Assembly (NCBI RefSeq): GCF_002443255.2
Contig: NW_019211456.1
Coordinates: 19,267,557 to 19,331,556, forward strand
Origin: Varroa destructor
Lineage: Eukaryota; Arthropoda; Arachnida; Mesostigmata; Varroidae
Length of the DNA stretch: 64,000 nt
Reading direction: 5' to 3'
In this document: piece after piece, positions 47,366 through 61,700 of the stretch
How positions within the stretch are numbered: the first letter of the stretch is position 1
Layout of the letters: every line of letters begins with the position of its first letter
Notes under the pieces: model-generated
What the model saw: only the letters and a program-made list of their open reading frames with translations
What the model was told of the DNA's origin: nothing
Database searches by the model: none
Translations under genes and position numbers: made by a program

Positions 47366-48626
47366 GACCATTGTCAAGTCAGTTGCCATCAATTTCTGCT
47401 GCGATATCTACAACAACTCGAACGATTCGTTGAACAGCGCGACTTATTATTAGCGATCATACCAATATTTCTATCAGCAATCAAGCGAAGACGAAGCTTT
47501 GGAAAAGATGACGTCGACCCCTTGAATGTTCCATCGTTCAACTTCTTGGCTGCCTTCTGCCCCTGTGCCGATTCAGCTATCCAATTCAAGCCTCACTGAA
47601 CATTCGCCGTCTCAAGTTTTACCAGTCGCCAAACACTATTACAGCTGCCAACACTGATATAGAGATATATCTGTGGGGTTGCGACACACTTAGCCGGTCA
47701 CTAGCAAACCAGTATACAGCCGTCCGGCAAGCAGAGTACAAGCGTCGTAAAGGCCATTAGAGGAGTACTACGACGATAACACAGCAGATGTGAAAAGTCT
47801 ACAACCTAGGACGGTTACAGCTCACACAACAACAAACAACTGGAACAACTGGACCACTGAGAAAAGTAAAAAAAAAAAAAGTGCTTGAAAGCTTCCTGTG
47901 ACGGTGCAATCCCGCCAGATCCAGTCTTTATCAGCCCACCTTCCCAGTTTTGCTAGGACAACTACTACCTGCTGTTACTGCTATTGCTGACGTTTACCTC
48001 GACGCCGTCACGACTGCTAAGGCTGTGCACGCTGACACCCCTTTTTTTGGCGACTGACAAACTTTCTGTAGATGCAGCGCTGCCCATATATTCATCCGGT
48101 AACGGTTTCAGCGAACTGTACACAAACATACATATGAATGTATAATTCTATACATATACGGGTACGGATACATCGCAAATATACCGAAAGTACATTTCTC
48201 GTGCCTCGTCAGTGAGAAAGGCCAAGAACAAGAAGAAACCTAGGAGTGAAAGCGAAGGAAACAGCAATAATAGCAATTATTCTAATTCTACCTAACAACA
48301 ACAACAACAACAGCAACAAAAGCAACAAAAACAACTCTAACTATTGCTAATAAGATTACGATTACTACAAGTAACTATTAGTATATATACAGTACAATAT
48401 ACCATAATATACTAGTAGAAGCAGATTTATCGTGCATCACCACGAGTAACGACAACAACGTTGAGAGAAAAAAAGACAAGGATACAAAGCCACGAATTAA
48501 AACCTAGAGTTCTCGTCATTGCTGGTCAGATAGACAAACAGACACCTAGACAAAGGCTAATATTACTGTTGCTGATAGCACAAATCTAACTACAACAACA
48601 ACAAACCGAGGGACCAGCTAGATAAA

Positions 48627-49741
48627 ATGGCATCGGTAGCAGCTTGGCTACCGTTCGCCCGGGCAGCGGCCATCGGTTGGGTACCCATCGCCAACAACCC
48701 TTTACCAGCGCCCCCAGTAACCCGGGAGCGACGGAAAAAAGAAGACGAAAAATTCATCATTAATGTGTCTGGCCGGCGTTTTGAGACGTGGCGAAACACC
48801 GTCGAAAAGTTTCCCGACACACTACTCGGCTCAAACGAGCGCGAGTTTTTCTACGACGAGGAAACCAAAGAGTACTTCTTCGATCGGGATCCAGATATCT
48901 TCCGGCATATCCTGAACTACTATCGGACGGGCAAGCTGCACTACCCGAAACACGAATGTTTAATGTCGTATGATGAAGAGTTAGCATTCTTCGGCATAGT
49001 CCCCGACGTGATCGGGGACTGCTGCTACGAGGATTATAGGGACAGAAAGAGGGAGAATGCTGAACGCCTGCTCGACGACAAAATATCAGAGGGCAACGAG
49101 CAGACTCAGCTGGCCAATTCGACGTTGCGCCAGCGTATGTGGAGAGCGTTCGAAAACCCGCATACCAGTACCGCAGCTCTCGTCTTCTACTATGTGACCG
49201 GCTTCTTTATCGCCGTGTCAGTTGGAGCTAACGTAGTGGAGACAGTGCCCTGTGGTATTGATGCTGGGACGGGCGAGAAGAAATCGTGCGGTGATAGTTA
49301 CAAGGTTGCCTTTTTCTGTCTGGACACCGCGTGCGTGATGATTTTCACGGCAGAATATCTTCTACGGTTGTACGCCGCACCGGCGCGATGCAAATTCGTC
49401 CGTTCAGTGATGAGCGTCATCGACGTCGTAGCAATCATGCCCTACTATATCGGGCTCGGCATTAAGGACAACGGTGATGTGTCAGGAGCGTTCGTCACGC
49501 TTCGAGTATTTCGAGTCTTCCGCATCTTCAAATTTTCACGACACTCGCAAGGACTGCGCATTTTGGGCTACACGCTCAAATCATGCGCGTCCGAATTGGG
49601 CTTCCTGGTGTTCTCGCTGGCCATGGCCATCATCATCTTCGCCACTGTCATGTTCTACGCCGAGAAAAACGTCGAGGAGACCGAGTTCACCTCGATTCCG
49701 GCCGCGTTCTGGTACACCATCGTCACCATGACCACACTCGG
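48627..49741 (+). CDS. Shal: Shal-type (Kv4) voltage-gated potassium channel, first coding exon
   Basis: Shal channels carry the somatodendritic A-type potassium current in neurons. This exon codes for 371 complete codons plus 2 bases. The N-terminus [20 protein letters not shown] is the Kv4 KChIP-binding and inactivation segment. The T1 domain spans about 41-140 with the zinc motif H105-x5-C111-x20-C132-C133. S1 lies at about 183-207, S2 about 226-248, S3 about 258-279, S4 about 289-312 with charges R293, R296, R299, K302 and R305, and S5 about 323-344. The exon ends at TMTTLG, inside the selectivity filter TTLGYGD, with donor GTAAGT in phase 2, as is usual for KCND genes. The ATG at 48627 follows an in-frame TAG at 48576 and has A at -3. 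The YGD filter, S6 and C-terminus must lie in later exons, which I did not find in this window. Confidence 0.96.
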
Positions 49742-52700
49742 GTAAGTAAACTATACTTGTTGGTTAGACAAAAATAAGGTGAATAAGCTTCTAATGGTAT
49801 AGAAAGAATTGCCAACTGTAGTAAGGGTACGTAGAATTAAAAGAACGAACGCTGTCTATAGATCGCACAGATGCGTACTGTCTTAGGCCGATAAAAAGTT
49901 GGAATAAAAGAAGATTTATTCTTGCTTGTTACGCATAAGTGTCCGTAATAGTATCGAGGCAAGTTTTTTTCGAAGCAAATAGTCTCTGCCTGGCCTGCCT
50001 TCCCGCCGCTGTTGTTACTAGACTGTAGATAAACGGGCACAAAGCTAAAACCATGTGCATGTTTTTTATATTTAAACGATGGACAGTTTTTATTAACAAG
50101 TTACGAAACAGCCTTTCAGGTACAATAAAAAACAGCCGCAAAGATGTTCGCTGCCTGTTTGTGTTGTTTTCAACCGACAAAATAATAACAAGGCGAAACT
50201 TTTAGGTTAAACATATCTCACATACACATTCAACCTATAGCGACCTGATATATATATATATATATAGCACTTGTAGTCACCACTTCTTCATACAAGTTTT
50301 ATATCAGAAATATACCTAAAGGATTCGCTAGAATTAGAATTTTCATTTTATCACTAGCACTAAATCGCAGAAGTCCATTATTGTACCCAAAGCACACGAA
50401 TTTGCAGCTTAAACCTGTCGCCAGAGTACCTAGAGAGGATGTAAGCTCCATTGCATTCGGATACCCATATTTGACAACTATACGTACAGTATATAAATTT
50501 ATATCTTAAATATCTTCGTATCTATGCTGAATTTCTAAATTTGGGCTTGATTTTAACATAACTCGCGTTATTTTATTATGTGCATAGAAAATACATAGGT
50601 GTTTCATCATTCCAGTAAATGTCACAATTTAGTATTGAGTGAAATGGCGGTGGATTGTACAATGTTGCGAATGATTTCTTTTTTATGCATCTATTGCTGT
50701 CGCTGCTGCTAATGACAGTCTAGCGAAGCTTTTAAAAAGCGCTGCCCCCAACTGGCTAGTAATTTTTAAGCCAGAAACTTCACATAATATCCTATCGTAT
50801 CTCATTAATGTATTGTGCACTAGCGCACGCATACCGTGGGTACTGTTCATACTTTTAATAGAGTTTTTCTCTATAAAAATGACGAGCAGAATCTCATTCT
50901 CTGTGCCGGCTTGTGCCCAAGACCCTCATCCGCATGGCGCGCACTGTTCTTGCGCCCCTTTTTTTACTATATGCCTTACGTAAGTAGGGATATCAGTACA
51001 AGCACCTTTAGTGGCGCTAATTGTCCTATAAAACATCTGGTAGGGATAGCCGACGATTTCCCTAGTCGCTGAACCGCGTTTAGAGGATGCGAACCCAGCA
51101 ACAGCGAAAGAGTGCGGCTTGCTCGTACGTTCCCTATCCGTATTGTACTGTCGTGTATTTTTGCTATGGTCCATGTTGTCTAACGATTCTTCTGGAACTG
51201 CCAGCGACCCTATTTTTCCTTCCATTCGAACTTACTGATATATTCCCAAACTTTCATTCCGCATACGCTGCGTATTGCGTGCTGACAACGATGTCGTCGT
51301 TGAATCTTTGCTTCTTTATATGTACCGTTACACAGTAAGCCCCTGACACAAGCATGTGTCACTTAAGAGAAGATATCGCTCTCGTCCAGTTGTGATCTAC
51401 GAGGCCAGCTATATTTTTCTTCGTTCTTCTTGACAATACGTATGCTGCGCTTCTGTGCAAAACGTGCAGGGAGGTAATAGTCAGCAAGGCTGCTTGCGAA
51501 TGTAGCGCGCGCGTCAACTGGGGCTGCATAAAAGCATCATGTCATAACGAGCGACTCGATTATCTTCTTTCAGTCGCGACAAGACAACCTGCAGCGAAAT
51601 TGTAAGCGATATAACTATTTTTTAAAAATTCGCTACCTCTTGTTTTTCCTCTACTTACAAAAGTCTGGTGCAAGATACTTTATGTAGCACGATACCTATG
51701 TTGTTTTCATTCTAACATCAGAACATGTTACTGCACTGAAATTGTTATTGAAATTGATCTGAAATGAGTCGTCTACTGACTTGGGTGGGGTGCTACGGTA
51801 GAGTTTTCTGAGACGTAAAACCGGCTGTTCGTCTGAGTACGTAATGCGGATGATGATTCCAACCGAAATAAGAGAAAGCAACCTTGTGCTTCGCTCATCT
51901 ACTTTAATGGCATCATGTTGTTAAGCTGAAACTAACCTAGGCAATTCGATGCACAAGGCAGTATTTATGGGGAATATCGCAAACAATCTGGACACGGCCG
52001 GGAAATTCATGCAAGGAAAAACACATACTACTAATTAAAGATCAAGACACACCGATCGTGTACTCTGGTATTATGTGCCAAGCACCTTTGCTATGAATTT
52101 TCCCAAAAGATTTGTCTCAATATAGGCTCATTAATGCTCTCGTCGACTTGCCTTCACATTCCAGGATGACAGCACTGCCTGTATTATAATTTGCCTTTGT
52201 TTGCAACGAGATTGGGTCACAGGTAACTGGTCATTATACTCTTAGTCGAAGTGCGGTCCTATTCTTCCATGTTTAAAGTCAATTATTGCTACGTAGCGGC
52301 AGGAAGATTTGTTGAAAAGACAAATAAATTAGTCTGTTGAATGAGTGCCGAAAGTTTCTGTAAACCCGGATAGAAGAAGCAGCAGCAGCAGCAGCTTGTA
52401 TGAATTGTTGATTATCTTCCTTTTGCTTCACCCGTGGATGTTATACCATATTTCTCGTGACTAATCTCACACGTCTGCTATCACAAAGTCGACTCATTTC
52501 TAACTTTGATTACATTATGGTATATTAAGCCTACATACAAAATGTGCTTATGTTATGCAAACGTACTTTTTTGTCACGATAACGATTTCAATGTTGGCAG
52601 TCTTATGGAGGTTCGCCTTATCTAGTATCTGGCTTCGGAATCTGTCTTGTCTGATATATTTCTCTGATATGCATCAAATGCCAGTGGCGACATTTATATG

Positions 52701-55700
52701 ATGATTCTATTGATCTGAAATGAAAGAAGAGCCATGGAGCCCAGTAAACGAAATAAAGCTTACAGCGAGATAACGGATCGACTTCCCGCGCTCCATTCAA
52801 ACACTATGCACAACTCATTTCGTTATAACAATAGGAGGCCGAACGTTGCAGTGCTAGTGGTATTCATGGGAGCGGGAATCGAGGGACGAAGTTGCAGTTG
52901 AGAAAAATTTAGAGGAAAAAATTCGATACACACTTGATTCACCTCAGAAAGATAGTGCTAGCTTTCTATCAAGGCCGTAAAAAATTTGATTGAGCTTAAA
53001 AAAAACGACGATTATGGTGATAGCTACTACGTAATGCTCAGAGATTTTCAATTTATCCTCCTAAATTTAACATTGTCACATGCTAATGGAGACCTCTCCC
53101 ACCGAAAATCAAATTCCTACGTTCTTTATGATTTTCTTTATACGAGCATTATTTAAAGGAATGATTATTTTGACTCTGCCAGCATGATGACATATTGATG
53201 CAGTGATCTAACCTCTTAAAGATGATTTCCGAACATTCTTTTACATTCAATAGCCGTTAGGCTTTCTCCCCTGCGTGTTCAGCCAGGCAAGCTAACTTGA
53301 GAGGGAGATGTCTATCGACAGATTTTTATTCAGGAAACCCTATTTGTTCCGTTGCAGTATCGTACATAGTCCGCAGCATAGTCGAAAGGGTAGAGGAGCT
53401 GCCAAAAGAATTTCTCGCAGGTTAAACTTGCACATCGAATCGCATCAGAGGCAGATTAAGTGCGGCAGTAATACGGTGCCTATCGTAAGGTGACTGACGT
53501 TTAATTAAGAATTTTCTGCTCAAGCCTTCGTTCTCAATATACCGTCGTTGCAGTATACCACCTGAGGCCGCTGTCGTAAATGGATCGAAAAGATTCAGGG
53601 TGTGGAGTTATCGTTAGTAGCCACCAACGACAAAAGATAAATAAACTGGAGAGGTACTTCGAAGTAAGACACGACTTTTTCACTTACAAAGATATATCTG
53701 CATGAAGACTTACGCAGATCACAAGGACGGAGTATATTCAGGAAGGAAACGAAAGCTGCTAAAAACATTTTAGCCACAAGCAGAGTATAGGGTGCTTGAC
53801 GAGGCGAATTCTTGCAGCAGGGCCAACCATCGCATAACAAACACGGTAGCTTATTCAGTCCAGTGAATATCATAATTAACATTTAACCTCTTTAAGAGCA
53901 TTGCATCATGCCTCGCTTGTTTTATAGGATTCGGCGTGCAAAGATGCACAACGTAGTGCTGTGTAAAATGAGTTCAAACATTGTTTTGTCATTATTTTGA
54001 AATTCAAACATAGGGGTAGTCTGATGAAGCTGCATGCAGAGCCCGTCAGGATCATATATATATATGGCATCGGTATCAATCGAGTCGATTACGTTCAAGT
54101 ATTTATTGCTGAAAGTTTAGTGCTTCCAATACAGCACATGTTGAATTCTCGATATATACCCAGTATTAGAAAAAGGAGAACAGCACCTCGTGGTTCCTTG
54201 CGAAAAGGTTTTCTCTTGTTGTCTTTCATTGTTGTTGAGGCGAGCCAATCTTACCGCCATAGAGAACAACACTTGGTACGTAACTTTAGCACCAGCTTTG
54301 TTTGTGTTGTACGCCTCATATTTGACATTTCTCTTGTTTTGTTGCGCTTCCCCTCACCCCCTCTTTTCCGTCCTTGTCAAACACCCGGAAAAGATGAGCA
54401 GAAGGAATAGCACCAGCGACAGCTTCCTATTATATAACTAAGCTGTGGCAATATGAACTCTCAGAAGTAGTATAAGGCAACGTGGTAACAACCGCATTAG
54501 AAGGCATATAACATCAAGGGAAACACATTCCTCTTCGCTTTTACTGAACACTAGGTCATTCCTTTTTCGGTCACATAGAAGATAGAAATCGTCGACGCAA
54601 AGGGATGCCTTCAGCTGAAGAGCTTCTGCTTCCTTTATTCCGTCGCGTTGTTTTGTGGCTCACTTGCGGCGGGCCTTGGCCGGTTGGGCCCCGTAACAAA
54701 TATGGTGGTGATCAGGCTACTGTTGACAGGAAGCATGATATCCTGAAAGGGAGTGTCGTTAAAGGCAGCCAAATAAAAGAAGCGAAGACAGAAAGAAAAA
54801 AGGCGAACAACAAGGAGAAGACAGTATGAGAAAACGGATGTGATACGATGTGATTGACGTCCTGTATTCCTTCTTTTGAAGAAGTGGAGTTTGAATGCTG
54901 CCGTTGCTCCTTTATAGTGACGTGAATCCCTTGTTGATCAGGAAGAATGGGATATTGGAAAGGGCAACACCAAAGCTTTTAGAGCGCCCCCTTTTTTCTT
55001 CTAACAAGCAGGATCTAATCTAGCTAGAAAGCCTGCTTACTTGCTTTCTGTATTTAGTTTTTGAAGTTCTTCAGCTTTCACCAATCAAAGCTTTGTTGGT
55101 GACCATGTGAGTGATTTTTGCTTTCTTTAGAAGGAACAACGAAATGTTTGTCTACTAAGTTTAAACTAGCGAACCTAGGCGGCGGTGCCGGCCGAATTTC
55201 GAATCGATTGCCCGATAAAGACAGTAGCTTCTTGCTGTTCTATCAAGCCAAGCGGTGAAAACCAATAACCGCAAGTATATACGTCCGGCATATTCGCTCA
55301 TCTTACCGATCGGTATACTCCTAGCCAATCCCCATTTCTTTCCGCATATAAACATTGCACCACCTATTCAAAAATGAGAGGTCAACAGCCGATTATTGCG
55401 TGCGCGATTCTTGGACGCGTCCCTCTCTATACTGGATATTATGCAGAGCAATAGATTTCTATGGGTTAACTGGCTTCATTCTAGTAGCACCATATCGTCC
55501 AATCACACTACGTATATGGACGTTATCGAAGTCAGCGCGATTTAATCCGTTTGATACAGCCGCTATAACAAAATGTTCAGTTTTCCAATGTATGTTACGC
55601 GTGCGTCGGAAAACAGTGATTTTCCCGTAACTCATTCCCGCTACATGTAGCTGCTCTGGTACCTCTTGCCACCTTGAGACGGTCTTACAGATATCGAGTT

Positions 55701-58700
55701 TGCTTGGGAGAAGTGTAATCTCTTAAACATACATATAAGGCCGCCATTTACAAAACAAAGGGAGGCAAAATCTATCTCCAGTTGATATGTCTAGTTTGAT
55801 ATGATACAATAGCAATATACAGTATAAATGGATGTGTAAAAATATTAAGGTTAAAAGAATTTTTGCTTGAGTGAATGGAGGTGGTACATCATCACCACTA
55901 TAGGGCCTTTGACCACTTGGCTGCCCTTATCCCGGCGTTAAAACGTAGAACCGATGGAACGCAAAAAAAGGGCCACCATCGATGATTAGCAAACGAGGTT
56001 ACAGCCGCGTCACTTAGTCAACTAATTACGAAGCACCGTTAGGCCTCGCCAGTACTGTGGCCTCGTAGTGAGACAAGAATAATTGATGACCTTGGAAAGC
56101 AAATTGAACAACAAAAGCTAAATTCGAGCACTAAAAAGCGGACGACTAACTGACCCTTTTTTCGGTTAGTCTCGAATTGAGAGTGGGGTTTGCAGCAGTA
56201 TGAATACGGTCGATCGTAATTTTAACAGTAAACGACGCGGATGAAGCATGGCGATTAAAGAAGAGGTGGTAAAGAGTTTCAGAGATCATAATAGACATTC
56301 CCATGTTTTATATATATTCCTTAATAGATGGCACTTTGTTACACTTCCTTTTTTTTGGATTCTTGTACTCCTTACAATCTGGGACCGTTTACTCAGATGT
56401 TGTCACTCGGGCTTTTTGTAGGCGAGTTGAAGTGATCCATAGAGAATTCAAGTGCTTTACGAATATGAGTTCTTTTTTGGAATATAGCGGCAAAAACAGC
56501 TCGCAATGTAAACGTCGAAATCGATAGAGGTTTTAGAACTACAAACACCGAAAACCATTGGCTTAAAATATTTGGAGCTTGAAAATGTCTCGTAAAACCC
56601 CCCTGCAAAGGTGACCCACGAAGAGTTGACTCTGGTGAAAGCCAACTTGTCTCAAAATGCGAGAGTGTTAGCACTAAGGTTTGGCGTATATAAAATGTTA
56701 CTTATTTACTTCGGTCAAATTAGCAGGGTAAAAAAATTGGATAAATTGGTATCGCGTGATTTAAGCGAGAATCGAAAGCAGAGAGGCGCTTGCCTCTCTT
56801 TGCTCTTACGTTATAAAAGTAACTTATTCTTGCACCGGATTGTCATTTATGATAAAGGATTAATTTTCTGCGGATCGTTATATTAGTAAATGAATGCAAC
56901 AGAACCAGCGAAACAACACGTTAGAGCGAATGTATAGCTACATTGGCTTATGGTGTTTGGTGATCTTATACAGGTGTTATTGACGAAGGTTTTATAGACC
57001 TGGTTTGTCGATTAAGGCGGAAGTGCATTGTAGATCACTGGAAGAAAAAACTTCGTAGCAGTCAAGGGTACTGAACAGGGGAAATCGATTTTATCACACA
57101 ACTCAATGCTGAACTACACCCCGCAAAAATCATGTTAAAAAGAATACAAGAGTTACAATTGGAATTATTGATATTGATTCCACACATTACCACTCGATTC
57201 AAAATCTTAACGGCGTCTCAATAGAACAATTATTCGGATTTTAACATGTCTAAACTGTTTTTTGAGATTCTATCGACTCTCGTACCGCAGACATTCCCAT
57301 CAGCGGGGTAAGTAAATTACCATTAAATGGTATACATTTCGATTAAAAATAACAAACTAAACGTGTGGAAAAGGTTTGAAAACCTAGATTTTATGATGTT
57401 TCGTTTCATACTAAGGGACCTAATACGCTATTACTTCGAATTTTGTCATATATAGTTCAATGCCTGTTTCTTATCGGTTCATACCTGCTCGTCTGGCCCA
57501 TGTTTGAGAATGAGGCTGTCGTTTGGTGTAATTTACAGGTCTCATTTTTTTTTACCTGTATAATGTTACTCGATGCCCAGTCGCTCACGAACAGTACATT
57601 ATATGAAGCGTTTTTAAGCGATTTGCAGAAAAATTTTATTGACGCAATAGTGCGTACGCGCTTACTGTGAACTATGATGAGTGCTTCATCGACCAATCTA
57701 AAGATTCAGTTTCGTCTGCTTTAAAATACAAGGGCGCCAATTTAGCGAGTAAATTTGTCGCGGTTAGGAGTCATACAAAAAAGGAAGATTTGGAAAGTTC
57801 GATGAATGAACGTATTCCGTCAGGAGGCATCAAGAATCAAACAACAAGAACTATGTAACGGGAGTTATTATCTCTGGTCTGGAAGCCTTTGCATGTGTGA
57901 GCGTCCTTTGCTGCATGTCCAATTGAAGGATTCGCAGAAATCGTGTATCTGTCAGTCGAAGTATTTGAACGGTACGATAAAAACGACAATGGCTGTGCTA
58001 TGCCAGATATGTCCGTATTTAGAGGCAAGAAATTTTTCGCTTGAACTCATCATCACGAACGCGACAGTGAAATCCTGCATATTTTTTTTGTGTTATTCTT
58101 ATTTTTATTGTAGTAAATGCATACATAATCTGCTTAATCACGGCGTCTATAATTTACTACCTATCATAATAACTCCTAACCTTCATTTGTTTATACCAAT
58201 ATTTCCACAGTACGATGCCCACGACGAACGCCAGTATCTTTGCTCACCTATAGCGATGTGCCGCCTGTGAAGCCCTGGCTTCCCCAGGCAGGAGTTTTGT
58301 CTCCGCGACTAAAGAAAATTGCTAATAGTCGCAGTAAGATCAATGCCACAGACCACGATATATGACTGTCGGAATACCGGAAGCGATATAAGAAGTGCAA
58401 TACAGTTCACAACGAATAGCCATTCTGACGTTTGTAGGTGTCGTTTCGCCTATTTTGGCAATTTGAAAGACCTTACCTCGCAATCCGCTTTAGATGTTTC
58501 GACCTGTCCTTCTTTCCTCTTCGTCCACCCTTGTGTGTCCTTTTAGATGTCTCTTTGTGCCTGCTTTTGCACAATACGAATGAACGACGCTGTTGAAACT
58601 GGAAGACTGATGGGCCAGGACAGAGCTGCTAGAAGAGTCTGAGTAAGGCTTTCCTAGTGAACATACTCTTTTTAAAAAAAAATTAGTCGAGGCCTTTTAA

Positions 58701-61700
58701 CATCTCATCACACGAGTGTACGTAGCAGTTAGGAGCAGCAGCCCAGGTCCGTAGTGGGCAGGAAACAGGACCGCTGTCCTAATCAGTAACTAGTGCTCAA
58801 CACGGAATCTAGCAGCCTTGAATACACGTGCATGCTTAGAAAGTGAAGTGGAAACAAAGAACTCGGCGACCACGCCAAAGACTGTTCTGTAGGTCAAACG
58901 ACCGTGGTCGTACTCGTTATAGGTAGTCGATCATAGAGAAAAGCTTCATTATAAATTAAAACAGTTGCTACCAATATGACCTCTTTTTTAAATATATTAT
59001 TGTAGGAAATTGATATTTATTATAAATAAGGCATATGCAAGCATTGCGCTGTTAAAACTTGTGGAAACCCTTAAAATACATGTTTCCTAAATAGCGACAT
59101 TGGTTTAGTGGGCACTTTTACTTGAAGGTTAAACTGAAGTTAGCAGATCTATGCGCCGCAGTAAATGAAAATTTACATTGTCATAGTCTCATTACTCACC
59201 AGTGCTTTCGCACTAAGAAAGAGTTCTAGACACTCTATAATAGTAAGACTTTACTACGGCATTCAGATCTTCCTGAAAGTTGACTCCTGGCTTTTTCCTT
59301 GGTGCACCTGAAAGAGAAGAAAGTAACCTGTTGCTGCGACGTCAGTGTTCTAAGTAGACCATATCCGTTCCAGGAAAAAACTGAATTCTGTCTTATTTAC
59401 CACCCTCTTGTCATATAAATAACCACTTCATAGTTCTTCAAAAGAAATTCAAGTTCATCAGGGAAATGCAAGCTTCATTACCTTGTATTTATATGAGTGG
59501 TGCGCTAATCAGTCGTCATAAAAAGCTATCGGCAATAGTAAGGTAACATTACATTAGTGATCTGATGACGTTTTCCATCACGATCTTTGAAACGAATCAG
59601 ACACAGTTTGGTTCATATATATATGGGAATATTAAGAGAGCACCTAGTGCCTTTGCATCTTCAGTCACATTGTAATCCCCTTTTTTCAATCGCAGTCCGC
59701 TTTAGTCGAGTGCTGACTTTAATTTCATTATAATAACGACAATAGATTTTTCCGTATGGCAACTTCTTTGTGTCTATGACTTTTTGCATCGACAGTCTGA
59801 GCTGTACTAAATGGGCCCCTCTTCACGGCATTATTTTTTGTCATTTTTAGCTTCCAGGAAGACAGGACAAGTAAACGCGTGCGAACAGAACAAGAACGAG
59901 AAATAAGATGTAACAAGATATAAGGTATGATGAAAAATCATACATTCGTGATTTCTACGAGCAATAAAGTTAACGAGAAAAAAATTCAATAGGAACAGAA
60001 TGCTTTCCACAGCAATTACCGAGTCATCAACAAAAAAACACGTTCGTCTAGGACGAACCCTCTCCTGTTTCTTTGTCTATTTATTTAGAAATAAGTGCGG
60101 TCTGTGCGTACGACAAACATGATCACAAAGGCCCATCTTCCTTTCCCAGTCGTTTCGGCGAGCGATAAACTTTACATCCAGGGGTAATCTGTTTTGGATT
60201 AGGGCTGCGCCGTAAGCTTTTGGCCTTAAGGACAAGCTTGCCAAAGAATGTATGCGGTAAAGAAAGCCGTAAGTCTGAAGGAGGGTTCATTTTTGTTGAA
60301 GAAAAGGAAACAGTTATACATAGAAGAGGACGGCCCAGACAAGATGAGTGCTCGTAAAGACTTGAGCCCGCCTTTATTTTGAACGGGGCTTTTTCATAGA
60401 AGTGGAGCAATGACAAAAACTTTGCAAAGCTTGAGCGGAAGCGGGAAGCGAGCAATGAGGTTGGAGATGAGACTTCGTTGAAGACCTAGAGACAGGAAGA
60501 GAACGATATCAGTTTATGATGGCCACAGTATCGGAAAAGTTAGTGAAAAGGTGTACCGCGAACGAAAATGAGAAAGCTGTGGCTGACAAAACATAACGAT
60601 TATGCTTAGGCTCATACGAAAAATGCGTTTTGGAGCAGCTTAAAAAAAGGTTATTAGTATCCCTGGGTGTCTCTGGCTACAGAAACACAGATATCGCTCA
60701 AATATCTTGATATGGTTTATAAGGACTATGTCGGCCCCACTAGACTTAGATCCTATTTTCTTTCTTGCATGCTACCCTATATCATTGATATAAGTAGCAT
60801 GTCAGATGCGAGTTTCACAAATAGCCAACGCAAAGGACCATGAATAGTTGCAAAGTACTCCCGCGTTACCTAGTAGCCGAATTGGCGAAGAAGCCCATAA
60901 GGCTAAGTGACCTACAAAAAGAATGGGACATTTCGTCGTTCTCTTGGTTGGACAAGGGGCCTTTTTTCTCTGTCTGTCTGATTAGCCTAGTAGGATAACT
61001 AAGAGAGTGGACAAAGTCTATCATCAAGCCCAGTAAAAAATTTAACTCCGTTAATTTACGGCTTTTCTTTTTTGCCTATAGCCCGTTGAAAAATGGCTGT
61101 GGGAAATGGATGAATAGTTGGAATCATCACAGTGACAGTCCTAGGTAATGAAGAAGGTCCGATTGCGCCTGTCCATGCCTGGCAGTCCAACGCAGATCTA
61201 TAATCTTAATACGACACATTCCAAAGTACACAAACGCGGATATGTACTTCGATAAAACATCGAATGGTCATAATTGCCCATTCGAAGAGTGACATAAATA
61301 GAAGGAAAGAGGATGCGGCGCAAGTAGCCCACACATCTCAGGAACGTGGTTAGCTACGGCGAATTAAAAAGTGTTCTCCCCTTGTAAAAACTCGAAGGGC
61401 GAGGCAAAACGAAAAACACACCAAACTTTAGATAGATAGGTAGCTAGTGCTAGAGTACAAGATGGACATGTAGCACTAACAGGCAAAGGGCCACAAGCGA
61501 GATCACTTACATTCTTCGTATTACTTCCACTGCTACTAATAACTATAAAAATGATAAAAGCGCTGTCCTAGGTTTTCCAGAATGTTACCTATAAACATCA
61601 CGAAAAGTTCTTTCCGTTTCAAACATTCCTCTTGTCCGATTAATTGTAGTCGCGTAGATGGATTTGCCTGAAGTTTCTTGCGGTATCGCCTTTGTAGTTC

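Larger units (their letters stand above)
36778..48626 (+). other. GC- and triplet-repeat-rich region upstream of Shal, probable promoter and 5' leader
   Basis: From about 37.7 kb the DNA turns GC-richer and is filled with CAA, CAG, CTG and ACA triplet runs, unlike the A/T-rich DNA to its left. This continues to the Shal start codon. It most likely contains the transcription start and one or more 5' UTR exons of Shal, but I cannot place exon borders. The long open frames here (for example 38792-39592 minus, 39535-39931 plus, 44236-44682 plus, 45276-45662 plus) are low-complexity or motif-free and overlap on both strands. They are not called as genes. Confidence 0.45.

Noticed and set aside
47258..47599. 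113-codon frame with a run of Cys
   Set aside because: Its most striking part is the CTG microsatellite; the rest has no recognisable motif.
48590..48987. Minus-strand frames opposite the Shal exon
   Set aside because: They are antisense shadows of a strongly conserved coding exon.
57806..58270. 154-codon plus-strand frame in the Shal intron
   Set aside because: It is rich in Cys, Ser and Ile with no domain, overlaps a minus-strand frame, and has no context supporting a gene.
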